Source: Tenacibaculum sp. M341 (GTDB lineage Bacteria > Bacteroidota > Bacteroidia > Flavobacteriales > Flavobacteriaceae). From it: a stretch of DNA of 64,000 nucleotides. The DNA is taken from assembly GCF_004337695.1 (NCBI RefSeq), contig NZ_SJXJ01000014.1:1-64000 (forward strand), given 5' to 3'. Of this stretch, positions 16,257-24,019 are shown piece by piece. A model generated the notes under the pieces. The model was not told the DNA's origin, searched no databases, and worked only from the letters and a program-made list of their open reading frames with translations. A program made the position numbers and the translations under genes. Position 1 is the stretch's first letter. Every line of letters starts with the position of its first letter.

Positions 16257-16910
16257 ATGAAAGTATATCATATTGCGAAAGCAAATTCAGTATTAAATAA
16301 ATTCCTATCAGAAATAAGAGATCAAGACATACAGAAAGATCGTATGCGATTTCGAAGAAACATAGAAAGAATAGGAGAAGTATTAGCATACGAATTAAGT
16401 AAAAAACTGAATTATACTTCTAAAAATATTACTACATCACTTGGGGTAAAGAAAACCAACCTTTTTGAAAATGATCTTGTATTATGTTCTATTTTAAGAG
16501 CAGGTCTTCCGCTTCATGTAGGTATGCTGAATTATTTTGATGATTCTGAAAATGCATTTATTTCTGCTTACAGACATCACCCAAATAATGATGAAGAATT
16601 TGAAATAATAGTAGAATATTTTGCTTCTCCACCTATTGATAACAAAACATTGTTATTGATAGATCCGATGTTGGCAACTGGTAAATCATTGGTACATGTT
16701 TACGAAGCATTAAAAAACTACGGAAAACCAAAAGAAATTCATATTGTTTCTGTAATTGGTTCATTAGATGGTATAGATCATATCAAAAGTCATTTTCCAG
16801 AAGACACTTCTCTTTGGATTGCAGATATTGATCCTGACTTAAATGAATCTGGATATATTATTCCAGGTTTAGGAGATGCTGGTGATTTGGCGTATGGTCA
16901 AAAAATGTAA
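16257..16910 (+). CDS. upp: Uracil phosphoribosyltransferase
   Basis: The 217-residue type I phosphoribosyltransferase makes UMP from uracil and PRPP in pyrimidine salvage. Visible motifs are LVLCSILRAGLPLHVGML (uracil PRTase block), the PRPP loop LLIDPMLATGKSLVHVYEAL, and the C-terminal uracil-binding region ESGYIIPGLGDAGDLAYG. The PRPP loop usually reads DPMLATGGS; here the second Gly is Lys, as I recall for flavobacterial members. The start at ATG 16257 (MKVYHIAKANS) matches the family; the longer frame from 16227 adds residues without conservation and overlaps the terminator tail. Confidence 0.95.
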   Translation: MKVYHIAKANSVLNKFLSEIRDQDIQKDRMRFRRNIERIGEVLAYELSKKLNYTSKNITTSLGVKKTNLFENDLVLCSILRAGLPLHVGMLNYFDDSENAFISAYRHHPNNDEEFEIIVEYFASPPIDNKTLLLIDPMLATGKSLVHVYEALKNYGKPKEIHIVSVIGSLDGIDHIKSHFPEDTSLWIADIDPDLNESGYIIPGLGDAGDLAYGQKM

Positions 16911-16924
16911 TTAACTCTTAGATC

Positions 16925-17827
16925 TTACAGGAAATAGCTCCCAAAGCTAACTATTAAAAAAAGGATTAAAATAATATCAGCAAACCACTTTTTCTGAAAA
17001 AGTTCGAATCCATTAGCTAAAATAATAGCTGAAGGAAATAGAATGTATAAAATTTCAGTACCATTTCTGTCTTTTACAATAATTAAAAGTACCAAAGCAA
17101 GTAAAAAGTGAAAGCAAACAAGAATCCAGCTTTTTCTAAACTTATTTTTTACAGCAAGAGCTTTAGGTGTTTTTAAAAGTAAAGCAATAAAAGTAACTGA
17201 AAGAATTCCTGTTAATATTAATTTTAAAGGAAATTGATTGTAAAAAGTAAAATCATAATAAGTATACCAATAAAACAATTTATAAAAAGATTCTAAACTT
17301 TCATACCAAAAGGAGTAGGTAAAAAACAATATAACAGGCGAAACAAAACCTAAAATAGGAATAAATAACTTTTTAAAATCTACATGCTGATGTAGTATCA
17401 TAGCCAAGTAAATAAAAAAAGAAAAAACAAGACTAAAAGGTTCAATTAAAAAAGAAATTCCTAACCATAAACCACTGTCAAAAAGTTTTTTAGTAATGTT
17501 TTTAGAAGATTGTAAACTGTATACTCTTCTCACAAAAATAACCAATACAAGATTAGAGTAAAAAAAAGAATTAACGTTTACAGTAGAAGGGAAACATCCT
17601 AATAAGAAAACAAAAAATAGAAAGAAATAAGAATTATCAAATGTTAAATTGTTTCTAGAGTTTACAAAATTAACAAATCCAAACAAGGCTAGGTACCAGC
17701 AAAATGTGCTAATATTTAAGCTAAAAGATATCTCTGTAAAAAAACCAATAACCAAATAACACACAAAAAGTGCGATTATAAACAAGGAATTAACAGGTTT
17801 TGTATTACTAAAAAAGTTGGTTAACAT
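16925..17827 (-). CDS. Polytopic membrane protein, DUF6427-like
   Basis: The 300-residue protein is nearly all hydrophobic, with about nine to ten predicted membrane helices and many Phe, Leu and Tyr residues. There is no signal peptide and no recognisable catalytic motif. In flavobacterial genomes a membrane protein of this size sits next to upp and a small two-helix protein and is annotated DUF6427; that name is from memory. It is convergent with upp and divergent from the small gene at 17870. The function is unknown. Confidence 0.65.
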   Translation of the reverse strand: MLTNFFSNTKPVNSLFIIALFVCYLVIGFFTEISFSLNISTFCWYLALFGFVNFVNSRNNLTFDNSYFFLFFVFLLGCFPSTVNVNSFFYSNLVLVIFVRRVYSLQSSKNITKKLFDSGLWLGISFLIEPFSLVFSFFIYLAMILHQHVDFKKLFIPILGFVSPVILFFTYSFWYESLESFYKLFYWYTYYDFTFYNQFPLKLILTGILSVTFIALLLKTPKALAVKNKFRKSWILVCFHFLLALVLLIIVKDRNGTEILYILFPSAIILANGFELFQKKWFADIILILFLIVSFGSYFL

Positions 17828-17847
17828 TTTTTCTTTTTATACTTTTG
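17817..17847 (+). promoter_or_regulatory. Predicted promoter of the DUF6341-like/trmB operon
   Basis: TTG (17817-17819), exactly 20 bp, then TACTTTTG (17840-17847): the best match to the Bacteroidota promoter in the window. The -33 element overlaps the first codons of the divergent gene. The predicted leader is about 16 nt. Confidence 0.7.
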
Positions 17848-17869
17848 CAAACATAAAGATAATCAAGTT

Positions 17870-18088
17870 ATGTTAGGATTAAATATTTTTAGATTAATTG
17901 GTGATTTATTCGAAGTTATATTAGCTCCATTTCAATACATTCGTTTAACACTTGCTAAAGGTAATGCTGGTTGGTGGACTTCGAATGCTATTAACTGGGT
18001 TTTCGTATTAATTCTTATCTTATTACTTACCTATTGGATGTCTCAAGCTTTAAAGTTTAAGAGAGAAGGAACAGAAGATAGAGCTTAA
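17870..18088 (+). CDS. Small membrane protein, DUF6341-like
   Basis: The 72-residue protein has an amphipathic N-terminal segment (LFEVILAPFQYIRLTLAKG), a GWWTSNAINWVF motif and one clear membrane helix (about 43-62), ending in a charged tail. The conserved look of this protein and its place between the DUF6427-like gene and trmB agree with the flavobacterial family named DUF6341; the name is from memory. A strong promoter lies upstream and trmB follows 11 bp downstream, so it leads that transcript. The function is unknown. Confidence 0.75.
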   Translation: MLGLNIFRLIGDLFEVILAPFQYIRLTLAKGNAGWWTSNAINWVFVLILILLLTYWMSQALKFKREGTEDRA

Positions 18089-18099
18089 TTACACTACTA

Positions 18100-18771
18100 T
18101 TGGGAAGTAAAAATAAACTCAAACGTTTCAAAGAAAACGAAACGTTTGCAAATGTAATTCAGCCTACAAGAGAAGAGGTAACTACAGATTTCCGTTTCAA
18201 AGGAAAATGGAATACTTTTTTTAAAAATGACAATCCAATTGTATTAGAGTTAGGTTGTGGTAAGGGTGAATATACTGTTGCTTTAGCAGAAAAGAATCCA
18301 AATAAAAATTTTATTGGTATTGATATTAAAGGAGCGCGTTTTTGGCGTGGTGCAAAAACTGCTTTAGAAAACAATCTAAACAACGTTGCTTTTATTCGTA
18401 CACAAATAGAATTAGTAGATTTTATTTTTGCTAAAAATGAAGTTGATGAAATTTGGATCACATTCCCAGATCCTCAAATAAAATACAAGCGTACAAAACA
18501 TAGAATGACTAATTCTGAGTTTTTAAAAAGATACCATACTATTTTAAAGGTAGATGGTTGTATTAATTTAAAAACAGACAGTGAATTTATGCATGGCTAT
18601 ACTTTAGGATTGTTACACGGAGAAGGTCATGAAATATTACATTCAAATCACGATGTATACAAAAACCACTATTCTCCAGAAGAAGTAACAGGTACGCAAA
18701 CATTCTACGAAAAACAATACCTAGAAATAGGAAAAGCAATTACTTATATTAAGTTTAAGTTGAATTATTAG
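18100..18771 (+). CDS. trmB: tRNA (guanosine(46)-N7)-methyltransferase
   Basis: The 223-residue SAM-dependent enzyme methylates G46 in the tRNA variable loop. The SAM-binding motif is LELGCGKGEYTVALA (48-62), followed by FIGIDIKGARFWRGAKTA and the family signature ITFPDPQIKYKRTKHR (about 119-134). The start is TTG at 18100: translation from there gives MGSKNKLKRFKENETF, the usual N-terminus of the family, and there is no upstream or nearby ATG. It follows the DUF6341-like gene by 11 bp. Confidence 0.93.
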   Translation: MGSKNKLKRFKENETFANVIQPTREEVTTDFRFKGKWNTFFKNDNPIVLELGCGKGEYTVALAEKNPNKNFIGIDIKGARFWRGAKTALENNLNNVAFIRTQIELVDFIFAKNEVDEIWITFPDPQIKYKRTKHRMTNSEFLKRYHTILKVDGCINLKTDSEFMHGYTLGLLHGEGHEILHSNHDVYKNHYSPEEVTGTQTFYEKQYLEIGKAITYIKFKLNY

Positions 18772-18795
18772 GTTTAATGTTTTACATTAGACTTA

Positions 18796-20274
18796 ATGAT
18801 GAAAAAGATTATAGACTTTCTTCCTGAGAGAAAAGAGTTTTGCTTACTTATAAAATCGGCTTTTTCCGATGATTTTTGTGATAAAATAATTCAAGAGAGA
18901 AAGTATTTATTTAAAAAAGCAAATACACATTATCCTACGTCTTATAGAAATAACGAAAGGCAGATAGTAGATGATGAACATTTTTCAGAAAAGCTCTTTT
19001 CAACTATCTATAACTACATTCCTAATCAAATAGAGATAGAGGGAGTTAGTGATAAAGAAAAAGGATGTTGGAGTTTGGAAAGCTTGAATTCTAGAATTCG
19101 TATTTGCAGATATTTGCCAAATCAATATTTTAATAAGCATTTAGATGGTGTTTTTTATAAATCAGAAATAGAACAATCTAAGTTAACATTCATGATTTAT
19201 TTAAATAGTCATGATGAATTTGATGGAGGAAAAACGTTGTTTTATGATTCTAAAGAGAGTGAAAGGATTATAGCAAGTTATAAGCCAGTGAGAGGAGATT
19301 TGATTGTTTTTGATCATAACTTATGGCATTCAGGTGAAATACTCCATAAGGGAGAGAAATATGTATTAAGAAGTGATATTATTTACAAAAAGATTAATAA
19401 TTCGAATACTTCTCAAAGCAAGCTATATGAAGAAGGTCATTTAGGATATATCTGGAAAGCGTTAAATTTTAATGAAAACTTAATAACTAGTGGAAGGGAT
19501 AAGAAAATAAAAATATGGAATAGTGTAGGAGAAAAAGTTTCTGAAACTTTGGCGCATGAAAACTCTATAATTAGTTTATTAAAATTGAATTCGAATACAT
19601 TGATAAGTGCTTCTAGAGATAGTAGTATAAAAATATGGTATGTAAATGAAGTTAAAGATATTGTTTTAAGCAATAAATTAAATTTCCATACTGGGACGGT
19701 ATTAGATTTATATAGAAAAAATGATTCAGAATTTCTCTCTGTTGGTTCAGATGGAATCGTGAATTTAATTTCGTCTAAAGGGAAATTAATAAAAAGTATA
19801 AAAGCTCATAATGAATGGATTTGGGGTATTTCGATTGTTAATGAAGACTACTTTCTGACAGTAGGGGAAGATGGGAATATGATAATTTGGTCTTTTAAAA
19901 CTTTTGAAAAAGTCTTTGTTTGGAAAGAAAATGTTCCCATAACATCTGTTGCAGTAGGAGATAATTCTTGTATTTATTTAGGTAAATTTGATGGGTTAAT
20001 TAGTAGGTTTTACATAGATTTTGAATCAGGAGATATTCAGAAATTAAAAGAGAAAAAATCTCACAAAGGAATTGTTAGAAGGTTAAAAGTAGAAGACAAG
20101 TTTTTGTATTCAGCAAGTGAAGACAATACACTAAAAATTTCAGAAAAGGATAGTTTAAACTTAATAAAAGAATTCAAGCATAAAAACTTTGTTCAAGATG
20201 TAGCGCTATTTAAAGATTACATTATTAGTGTATCTTACGATGGTCAAATATTAAAACATGAAAGAGTCAGATAA
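18796..20274 (+). CDS. Fusion protein: 2-oxoglutarate/Fe(II) oxygenase domain plus WD40 beta-propeller
   Basis: Residues 1-200 form a prolyl-4-hydroxylase-like dioxygenase: the HxD iron motif is H115-L-D117 in YFNKHLDGVF, the distal His is H178 in WHSGE, and the 2-oxoglutarate-binding basic residue is probably R192 in YVLRSD. Residues about 215-492 contain WD40-type repeats (GHLGYIWKALNF...ITSGRDKKIKIW; ISASRDSSIKIW; LTVGEDGNMIIW; YSASEDNTLKI), enough for one beta-propeller. There is no signal peptide, so it is likely cytosolic. The propeller probably binds a protein partner or substrate. The gene follows trmB by 24 bp and overlaps the alkyltransferase-like gene by 17 bp, suggesting co-translation. 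I know of no characterised bacterial protein with this exact pairing. Confidence 0.8.
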   Translation: MMKKIIDFLPERKEFCLLIKSAFSDDFCDKIIQERKYLFKKANTHYPTSYRNNERQIVDDEHFSEKLFSTIYNYIPNQIEIEGVSDKEKGCWSLESLNSRIRICRYLPNQYFNKHLDGVFYKSEIEQSKLTFMIYLNSHDEFDGGKTLFYDSKESERIIASYKPVRGDLIVFDHNLWHSGEILHKGEKYVLRSDIIYKKINNSNTSQSKLYEEGHLGYIWKALNFNENLITSGRDKKIKIWNSVGEKVSETLAHENSIISLLKLNSNTLISASRDSSIKIWYVNEVKDIVLSNKLNFHTGTVLDLYRKNDSEFLSVGSDGIVNLISSKGKLIKSIKAHNEWIWGISIVNEDYFLTVGEDGNMIIWSFKTFEKVFVWKENVPITSVAVGDNSCIYLGKFDGLISRFYIDFESGDIQKLKEKKSHKGIVRRLKVEDKFLYSASEDNTLKISEKDSLNLIKEFKHKNFVQDVALFKDYIISVSYDGQILKHERVR

Positions 20275-20587
20275 TTTTTTCGAAAGAGTATACGAAGTAG
20301 CTCGTTTAATTCCACATGGAAGAGTAACAAGTTACGGAGCAATTGCTAAATATTTAGGAGCAGCACGTTCAGCTAGAATGGTAGGTTGGGCTATGAATAA
20401 CTCAAGCGGAAAGGAAGTACCTGCACATCGAGTAGTAAATAGAAAAGGAATACTAACAGGAAAGCATCATTTTGAAGGAACCAATTTAATGCAACAATTA
20501 TTGGAAAGTGAAGGAATAGAGGTAGTTGAAAATCAAATTCAGAATTTCAATACGCTTTTTTGGGATCCAATGAAAGAACTTTCCTAA
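20258..20587 (+). CDS. MGMT-family alkyltransferase-like protein lacking the acceptor cysteine
   Basis: The 109-residue protein matches the C-terminal DNA-binding domain of O6-alkylguanine-DNA alkyltransferases: the HTH segment GRVTSYGAIAKYLG (21-34), the Arg-finger region ARSARMVGWAMNN (36-48) and the active-site block PAHRVV (55-60). The PCHR cysteine is Ala56, so it cannot accept an alkyl group. It belongs with ATL proteins, which bind alkylated guanine and hand it to nucleotide excision repair. The usual ATL residue here is Trp. Its ATG lies 17 bp inside the end of the oxygenase-WD40 gene. Confidence 0.88.
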   Translation: MKESDNFFERVYEVARLIPHGRVTSYGAIAKYLGAARSARMVGWAMNNSSGKEVPAHRVVNRKGILTGKHHFEGTNLMQQLLESEGIEVVENQIQNFNTLFWDPMKELS

Positions 20588-20678
20588 CAACTAGATTTTA
20601 GTAATTTTCCATTATTTCACCCTATACATCTATAAGTAAACCTAATTTATCAAGCTTTCTTATCTGAACTGTAAGCAT

Positions 20679-20686
20679 TATCTTTG
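20679..20686 (+). promoter_or_regulatory. -7 box (TATCTTTG) upstream of the Mrp/NifU genes
   Basis: A perfect TAnnTTTG octamer lies 47 nt before the ATG at 20734; the -33 TTG is not clear. Confidence 0.4.
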
Positions 20687-20733
20687 TATCGCAACTAAAC
20701 ATTAGTAAATTAAGCGTAAAGCAATTATTCAGA

Positions 20734-21864
20734 ATGAAGTTTAAAAAAGAAGACATATACAAGGCACTCGAAACAATAACTGCTCCTGGAGAAGGGAAAA
20801 GTTTGGTAGAGAATGAAAACGTTAAAAACATAGTAACGTTTGGTGATGAGGTAATTGTAGATGTAACCATAAGTAATCCTACATTACAGGCAAAAAAGAA
20901 AATTGAAACTGAAATAAAAAAAGCGATTAACTCACAAGTAAGTGAAACAATTCAGGTAAAAGTGAATGTGAAAACAGAAGCAAAACCTAAAGAAGAAGTT
21001 AATCAAATCAGAGGTAAAGAAATACCAAATATCAAAAATATTATAGCTATTGCTTCAGGTAAAGGAGGAGTAGGTAAATCAACCGTTACAGCAAACGTTG
21101 CAATTACATTAGCAAAAATGGGATTCAGTGTTGGTGTTTTAGATGCAGATGTTTATGGACCATCACAACACATAATGTTTGATGTAGAAAGAGAACGTCC
21201 ACTTTCTGTTAAGGTAGAAGGACGCTCTAAAATGAAGCCAGTAGAAAATTACGGAGTAAAATTACTTTCATTAGGTTTTTTTACCAATCCGAGTCAAGCC
21301 GTAATTTGGAGAGGACCAATGGCTTCTAAAGCATTAAATCAATTAATTTTTGATGCTGATTGGGGAGAGTTAGATTTCCTTTTAATTGACTTACCACCAG
21401 GTACAGGAGATGTGCATTTATCAATCGTACAAGCTTTACCAATTAACGGAGCAGTAGTAGTAAGTACACCACAAAATATAGCTTTAGCAGATGCTAAAAA
21501 AGGTGTGGCAATGTTTCAACAAGAAGCTATTAATGTACCAGTTTTAGGAATCATAGAAAATATGGCTTATTTTACTCCAGCAGAATTACCAGACAATAAG
21601 TATTATATTTTTGGTCAAGATGGAGCTAAAAATTTAGCTGAAGACATAAACACAACTTTCTTAGGAGAAATTCCAATCGTACAAAGTATTAGAGAAGGAG
21701 GAGATGTAGGGCACCCAGTTGCATTACAAACGGATACACCTTTAGAAAATTCTTTTAACGAAATTACTAAAGAAGTTGTATCGCAATTAATAAAAAGAAA
21801 TGCTAACTTACCGCCTACAGAAGTAGTTCGTATTACGACTATGAGTGGATGTAGCACTAAATAA
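20734..21864 (+). CDS. Mrp/ApbC (NBP35-type) iron-sulfur carrier ATPase
   Basis: The 376-residue protein has an N-terminal DUF59/MIP18-like domain (about 1-85) and a ParA-type P-loop ATPase domain. The deviant Walker A is ASGKGGVGKST (about 108-118), with DADVYGPSQH and LLIDLPPGTGD following. Near the C-terminal part of this family a CxxC pair normally binds a transferred [4Fe-4S] cluster; that pair is not visible here (IENMAYFTPAELP), and the only late cysteine is in the tail SGCSTK. It acts in cytosolic Fe-S cluster delivery. A NifU-like scaffold gene follows 8 bp downstream. Confidence 0.93.
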   Translation: MKFKKEDIYKALETITAPGEGKSLVENENVKNIVTFGDEVIVDVTISNPTLQAKKKIETEIKKAINSQVSETIQVKVNVKTEAKPKEEVNQIRGKEIPNIKNIIAIASGKGGVGKSTVTANVAITLAKMGFSVGVLDADVYGPSQHIMFDVERERPLSVKVEGRSKMKPVENYGVKLLSLGFFTNPSQAVIWRGPMASKALNQLIFDADWGELDFLLIDLPPGTGDVHLSIVQALPINGAVVVSTPQNIALADAKKGVAMFQQEAINVPVLGIIENMAYFTPAELPDNKYYIFGQDGAKNLAEDINTTFLGEIPIVQSIREGGDVGHPVALQTDTPLENSFNEITKEVVSQLIKRNANLPPTEVVRITTMSGCSTK

Positions 21865-21872
21865 AAAGAGAA

Positions 21873-22106
21873 ATGAGTACAGAAATTCAAAATAAAGTAG
21901 AAGAAGCCTTAGAAGAAATCCGTCCTTTTTTAATAAGTGATGGAGGAAATATTAAGTTAATATCTATAGAAGATAACGTTGTAAAAGTACAATTAGAAGG
22001 TGCTTGTAGCGGTTGTTCTGTAAATCAAATGACTTTAAAAAATGGAGTAGAAGCAACTATTAAAAGACATGCTCCAGAAATAGAAGAGGTTGTTAATATA
22101 GCTTAA
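21873..22106 (+). CDS. NifU C-terminal-domain Fe-S scaffold (Nfu-type)
   Basis: The 77-residue protein is a single Nfu domain: IRPFLISDGGNIKLISIED, then VQLEGACSGCSVNQMTLKNGVE with the CxxC cluster-binding pair. Nfu proteins bind a [4Fe-4S] cluster at a dimer interface and pass it to targets. The ATG at 21873 lies 8 bp after the Mrp stop, forming a two-gene Fe-S operon. The length is normal for the stand-alone domain. Confidence 0.95.
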   Translation: MSTEIQNKVEEALEEIRPFLISDGGNIKLISIEDNVVKVQLEGACSGCSVNQMTLKNGVEATIKRHAPEIEEVVNIA

Positions 22107-22110
22107 CATC

Positions 22111-22200
22111 TGGGCGTTCGGGCGGGCTTTCGTTACTTGCTTTTTATAAATTTTTAAAATTTATAAAAGAGCTCAAACATGCCACTCAATCCCTAACGCA
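22111..22200. repeat. GC-rich dispersed palindromic element
   Basis: A short GC-rich block GGGCGTTCGGGCGGGCTTTCG stands out from AT-rich surroundings and is followed by a near-perfect palindrome (22142-22154 with 22156-22168), then CAAACATGCCACTCAATCCC and TAACGC. The ends GGGCGTT and AACGC are complementary, so the whole element can fold as one long structure. From memory, elements with the same two ends are scattered between genes in many Flavobacteriaceae. Only one copy is visible in this window. It also lies where a terminator for the Fe-S operon would be expected. Confidence 0.6.
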
Positions 22201-22220
22201 AAACATAAAATAAACATTAA

Positions 22221-22246
22221 GTATTCCGCACATTGTTGCGGAATAC
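22221..22246 (+). promoter_or_regulatory. Hairpin in the 5' region of the ferredoxin-NADP reductase gene
   Basis: GTATTCCGCA and TGCGGAATAC form a perfect 10-bp stem around CATTGT and end 29 nt before the ATG at 22276. There is no T-tract, so it is not a standard terminator. It could be a protein-binding palindrome or an mRNA leader structure. Confidence 0.4.
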
Positions 22247-22275
22247 GAGTATAAACAAACAACATTTTTATCGCA

Positions 22276-23331
22276 ATGATAAAGACAGATATATTAATTA
22301 TAGGTGCAGGTCCTACAGGGTTATTCACTGTTTTTGAAGCAGGACTACTAAAGTTACGTTGCCATTTAATTGATGCATTACCACAACCAGGAGGGCAGTG
22401 TTCAGAAATTTACCCTAAAAAGCCAATTTATGATATACCTGCATATCCAGAAATTTTAGCAGGTGATCTTACAGATAAATTAATGGAGCAAATCAAACAA
22501 TTTGAACCAGGTTTTACTTTAGCTGAGCGTGCAGATACTATTGAAAAACAAGAAGACGGAACATTTATTGTAACAACTAACAAAGGAACAAAACATCAAG
22601 CCCCTGTAGTTGCAATTGCAGGTGGTTTAGGTAGTTTTGAGCCTAGAAAGCCACCTATAGCTAATATTGCAGCATATGAAGGTAATGGTGTTGAATACAT
22701 GATTAAAGAGCCAGAAGTATATCGTGATAAAGATGTAGTAATTGCAGGTGGAGGAGATTCTGCTTTAGATTGGTCTATTTTCTTAACCGATGTGGCAAAA
22801 TCAGTAACTTTAATTCATAGGAGAAATGAGTTTAGAGGCGCTTTAGATTCTGTTGATAAAGTACAAGAACTTAAAAATGAAGGAAAGATTAATTTAATTA
22901 CTCCAGCCGAAATTAAAGCAATTATAGGTGAAGGAAAAGTAGAGGGTGTAGAGGTACATAAAAAAGACGAAGAGCCTTTTGTAATTAATACTGATCATTT
23001 TATACCATTATTTGGTTTGTCACCAAAGTTAGGTCCTATTGCAAATTGGGGATTAGAGATTGAGAAAAATGCAATTAAAGTAAACAATGCATTAGATTAT
23101 CAAACCAATATTGAAGGAATTTATGCTATTGGCGATGTAAATACGTATCCTGGTAAGTTAAAACTAATACTTTGTGGATTCCATGAGGCAACATTAATGT
23201 GTCAGAGCGCTTACAAACGTATCCATCCAGATAAAAAGTATGTAATGAAATATACAACAGTTGGTGGTGTAGAAGGTTTTGATGGTACTAAGAAAGAAGC
23301 ACCAAAAGCAGTAGTTAAAAAAATTGAATAA
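22276..23331 (+). CDS. Ferredoxin-NADP(+) reductase, thioredoxin-reductase-like type
   Basis: The 351-residue flavoprotein has an FAD-binding GAGPTGLF near the N-terminus (8-15), a GGQCSEIYPKKPIYDIPAYP segment, an NAD(P)-binding GGGDSALDW (about 157-165) and the C-terminal FAD motif IYAIGDVNTYPGKLKLILCGFHEA. It lacks the CxxC redox pair of thioredoxin reductase, which fits type 2 FNRs (as in Bacillus YumC). It moves electrons between NADPH and ferredoxin or flavodoxin; both partners are encoded nearby (24020 and 25364). Confidence 0.92.
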   Translation: MIKTDILIIGAGPTGLFTVFEAGLLKLRCHLIDALPQPGGQCSEIYPKKPIYDIPAYPEILAGDLTDKLMEQIKQFEPGFTLAERADTIEKQEDGTFIVTTNKGTKHQAPVVAIAGGLGSFEPRKPPIANIAAYEGNGVEYMIKEPEVYRDKDVVIAGGGDSALDWSIFLTDVAKSVTLIHRRNEFRGALDSVDKVQELKNEGKINLITPAEIKAIIGEGKVEGVEVHKKDEEPFVINTDHFIPLFGLSPKLGPIANWGLEIEKNAIKVNNALDYQTNIEGIYAIGDVNTYPGKLKLILCGFHEATLMCQSAYKRIHPDKKYVMKYTTVGGVEGFDGTKKEAPKAVVKKIE

Positions 23332-23338
23332 CATATAA

Positions 23339-23371
23339 AGACCTCACAGATTTTTAAAACCTGTGAGGTCT
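23339..23371. repeat. Palindromic repeat/terminator hairpin, intact copy
   Basis: AGACCTCACAG and CTGTGAGGTCT form a perfect 11-bp stem around an AT-rich loop directly after the FNR stop. A degenerate copy with the same outer bases lies at 23969-24000. This palindrome is, from memory, very common between genes in Bacteroidota. Confidence 0.75.
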
Positions 23372-23393
23372 AATAATTTTAAAATTGAAATTT

Positions 23394-23963
23394 ATGAGTA
23401 AAGGAAGAGAACTTTTAGGAGTAATTAATTGTTTAGGTCATGGATACGGAACAACAATTTCATTTTTTGATCTTTTTGTATTTGCGACTTTTTCGTTTAT
23501 AATAATTACAATGTTGCTAACGTATTATAGTACTTTAAATAAGAAGCGTTTTAAAGATGATAAAGATCAAATTACAAATAACAAAATAAGTTGGTTCACA
23601 ACAGTAAATGTAATCTCTGTAGTGTTTTTGTTATTCGTAATGATGTCGTCTTTTGAGAGACTAATAAATTATAACAGTGTTTTGATGTTAATTTCTTTAG
23701 GCTTGTCAATATTCTATTTGAATTATTTTCACAATAAAGAATTTTTTAAAGTCAAAAAAGTTTTTAAAAAGTTTCATATGATGGATACACCAATATACAA
23801 ATCAAACAAAGATGTATTGTTACAGGACGTAAAAGTAGAAGGAGTATATTTAGCTAACACACAAAAGCTGTCTGTTTGGGCTAAGTTTACAGTTTATTTA
23901 TTAATAGTTTTGGCAATAACAACGCCTTTATACCAGCTTTTCGGAATACAACATTTTATATAA
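23394..23963 (+). CDS. Integral membrane protein of unknown function
   Basis: The 189-residue protein has three helices in the first two-thirds (about 23-42, 70-87, 93-107), a soluble charged stretch with FKKFHMMDTPIYKSNKDV, and a final helix (about 163-180). The ATG at 23394 (MSKGRELLG) is preferred; the frame extends 9 bp further to a TTG. I do not recognise a family. It lies between the FNR and ferredoxin genes and is bracketed by two copies of the same palindrome, so it may have been inserted between functionally linked genes. Confidence 0.65.
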   Translation: MSKGRELLGVINCLGHGYGTTISFFDLFVFATFSFIIITMLLTYYSTLNKKRFKDDKDQITNNKISWFTTVNVISVVFLLFVMMSSFERLINYNSVLMLISLGLSIFYLNYFHNKEFFKVKKVFKKFHMMDTPIYKSNKDVLLQDVKVEGVYLANTQKLSVWAKFTVYLLIVLAITTPLYQLFGIQHFI

Positions 23964-23968
23964 AATAA

Positions 23969-24000
23969 AGACTTCACGGGTTTTGAAATTTTTGAGGTCT
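23969..24000. repeat. Palindromic repeat, degenerate copy
   Basis: It begins AGACTTCAC and ends TGAGGTCT, the same outer bases as the palindrome at 23339-23371, but the inner stem is eroded by substitutions. It lies between the membrane protein gene and ferredoxin. Confidence 0.6.
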
Positions 24001-24019
24001 AAATGTGTAGATACTACAG

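Noticed and set aside
23339-23371. Riboswitch in front of the membrane protein gene.
   Set aside because: The structure is one simple palindrome with a degenerate second copy 600 bp away; it has no aptamer-like complexity and is better explained as a repeat/terminator.
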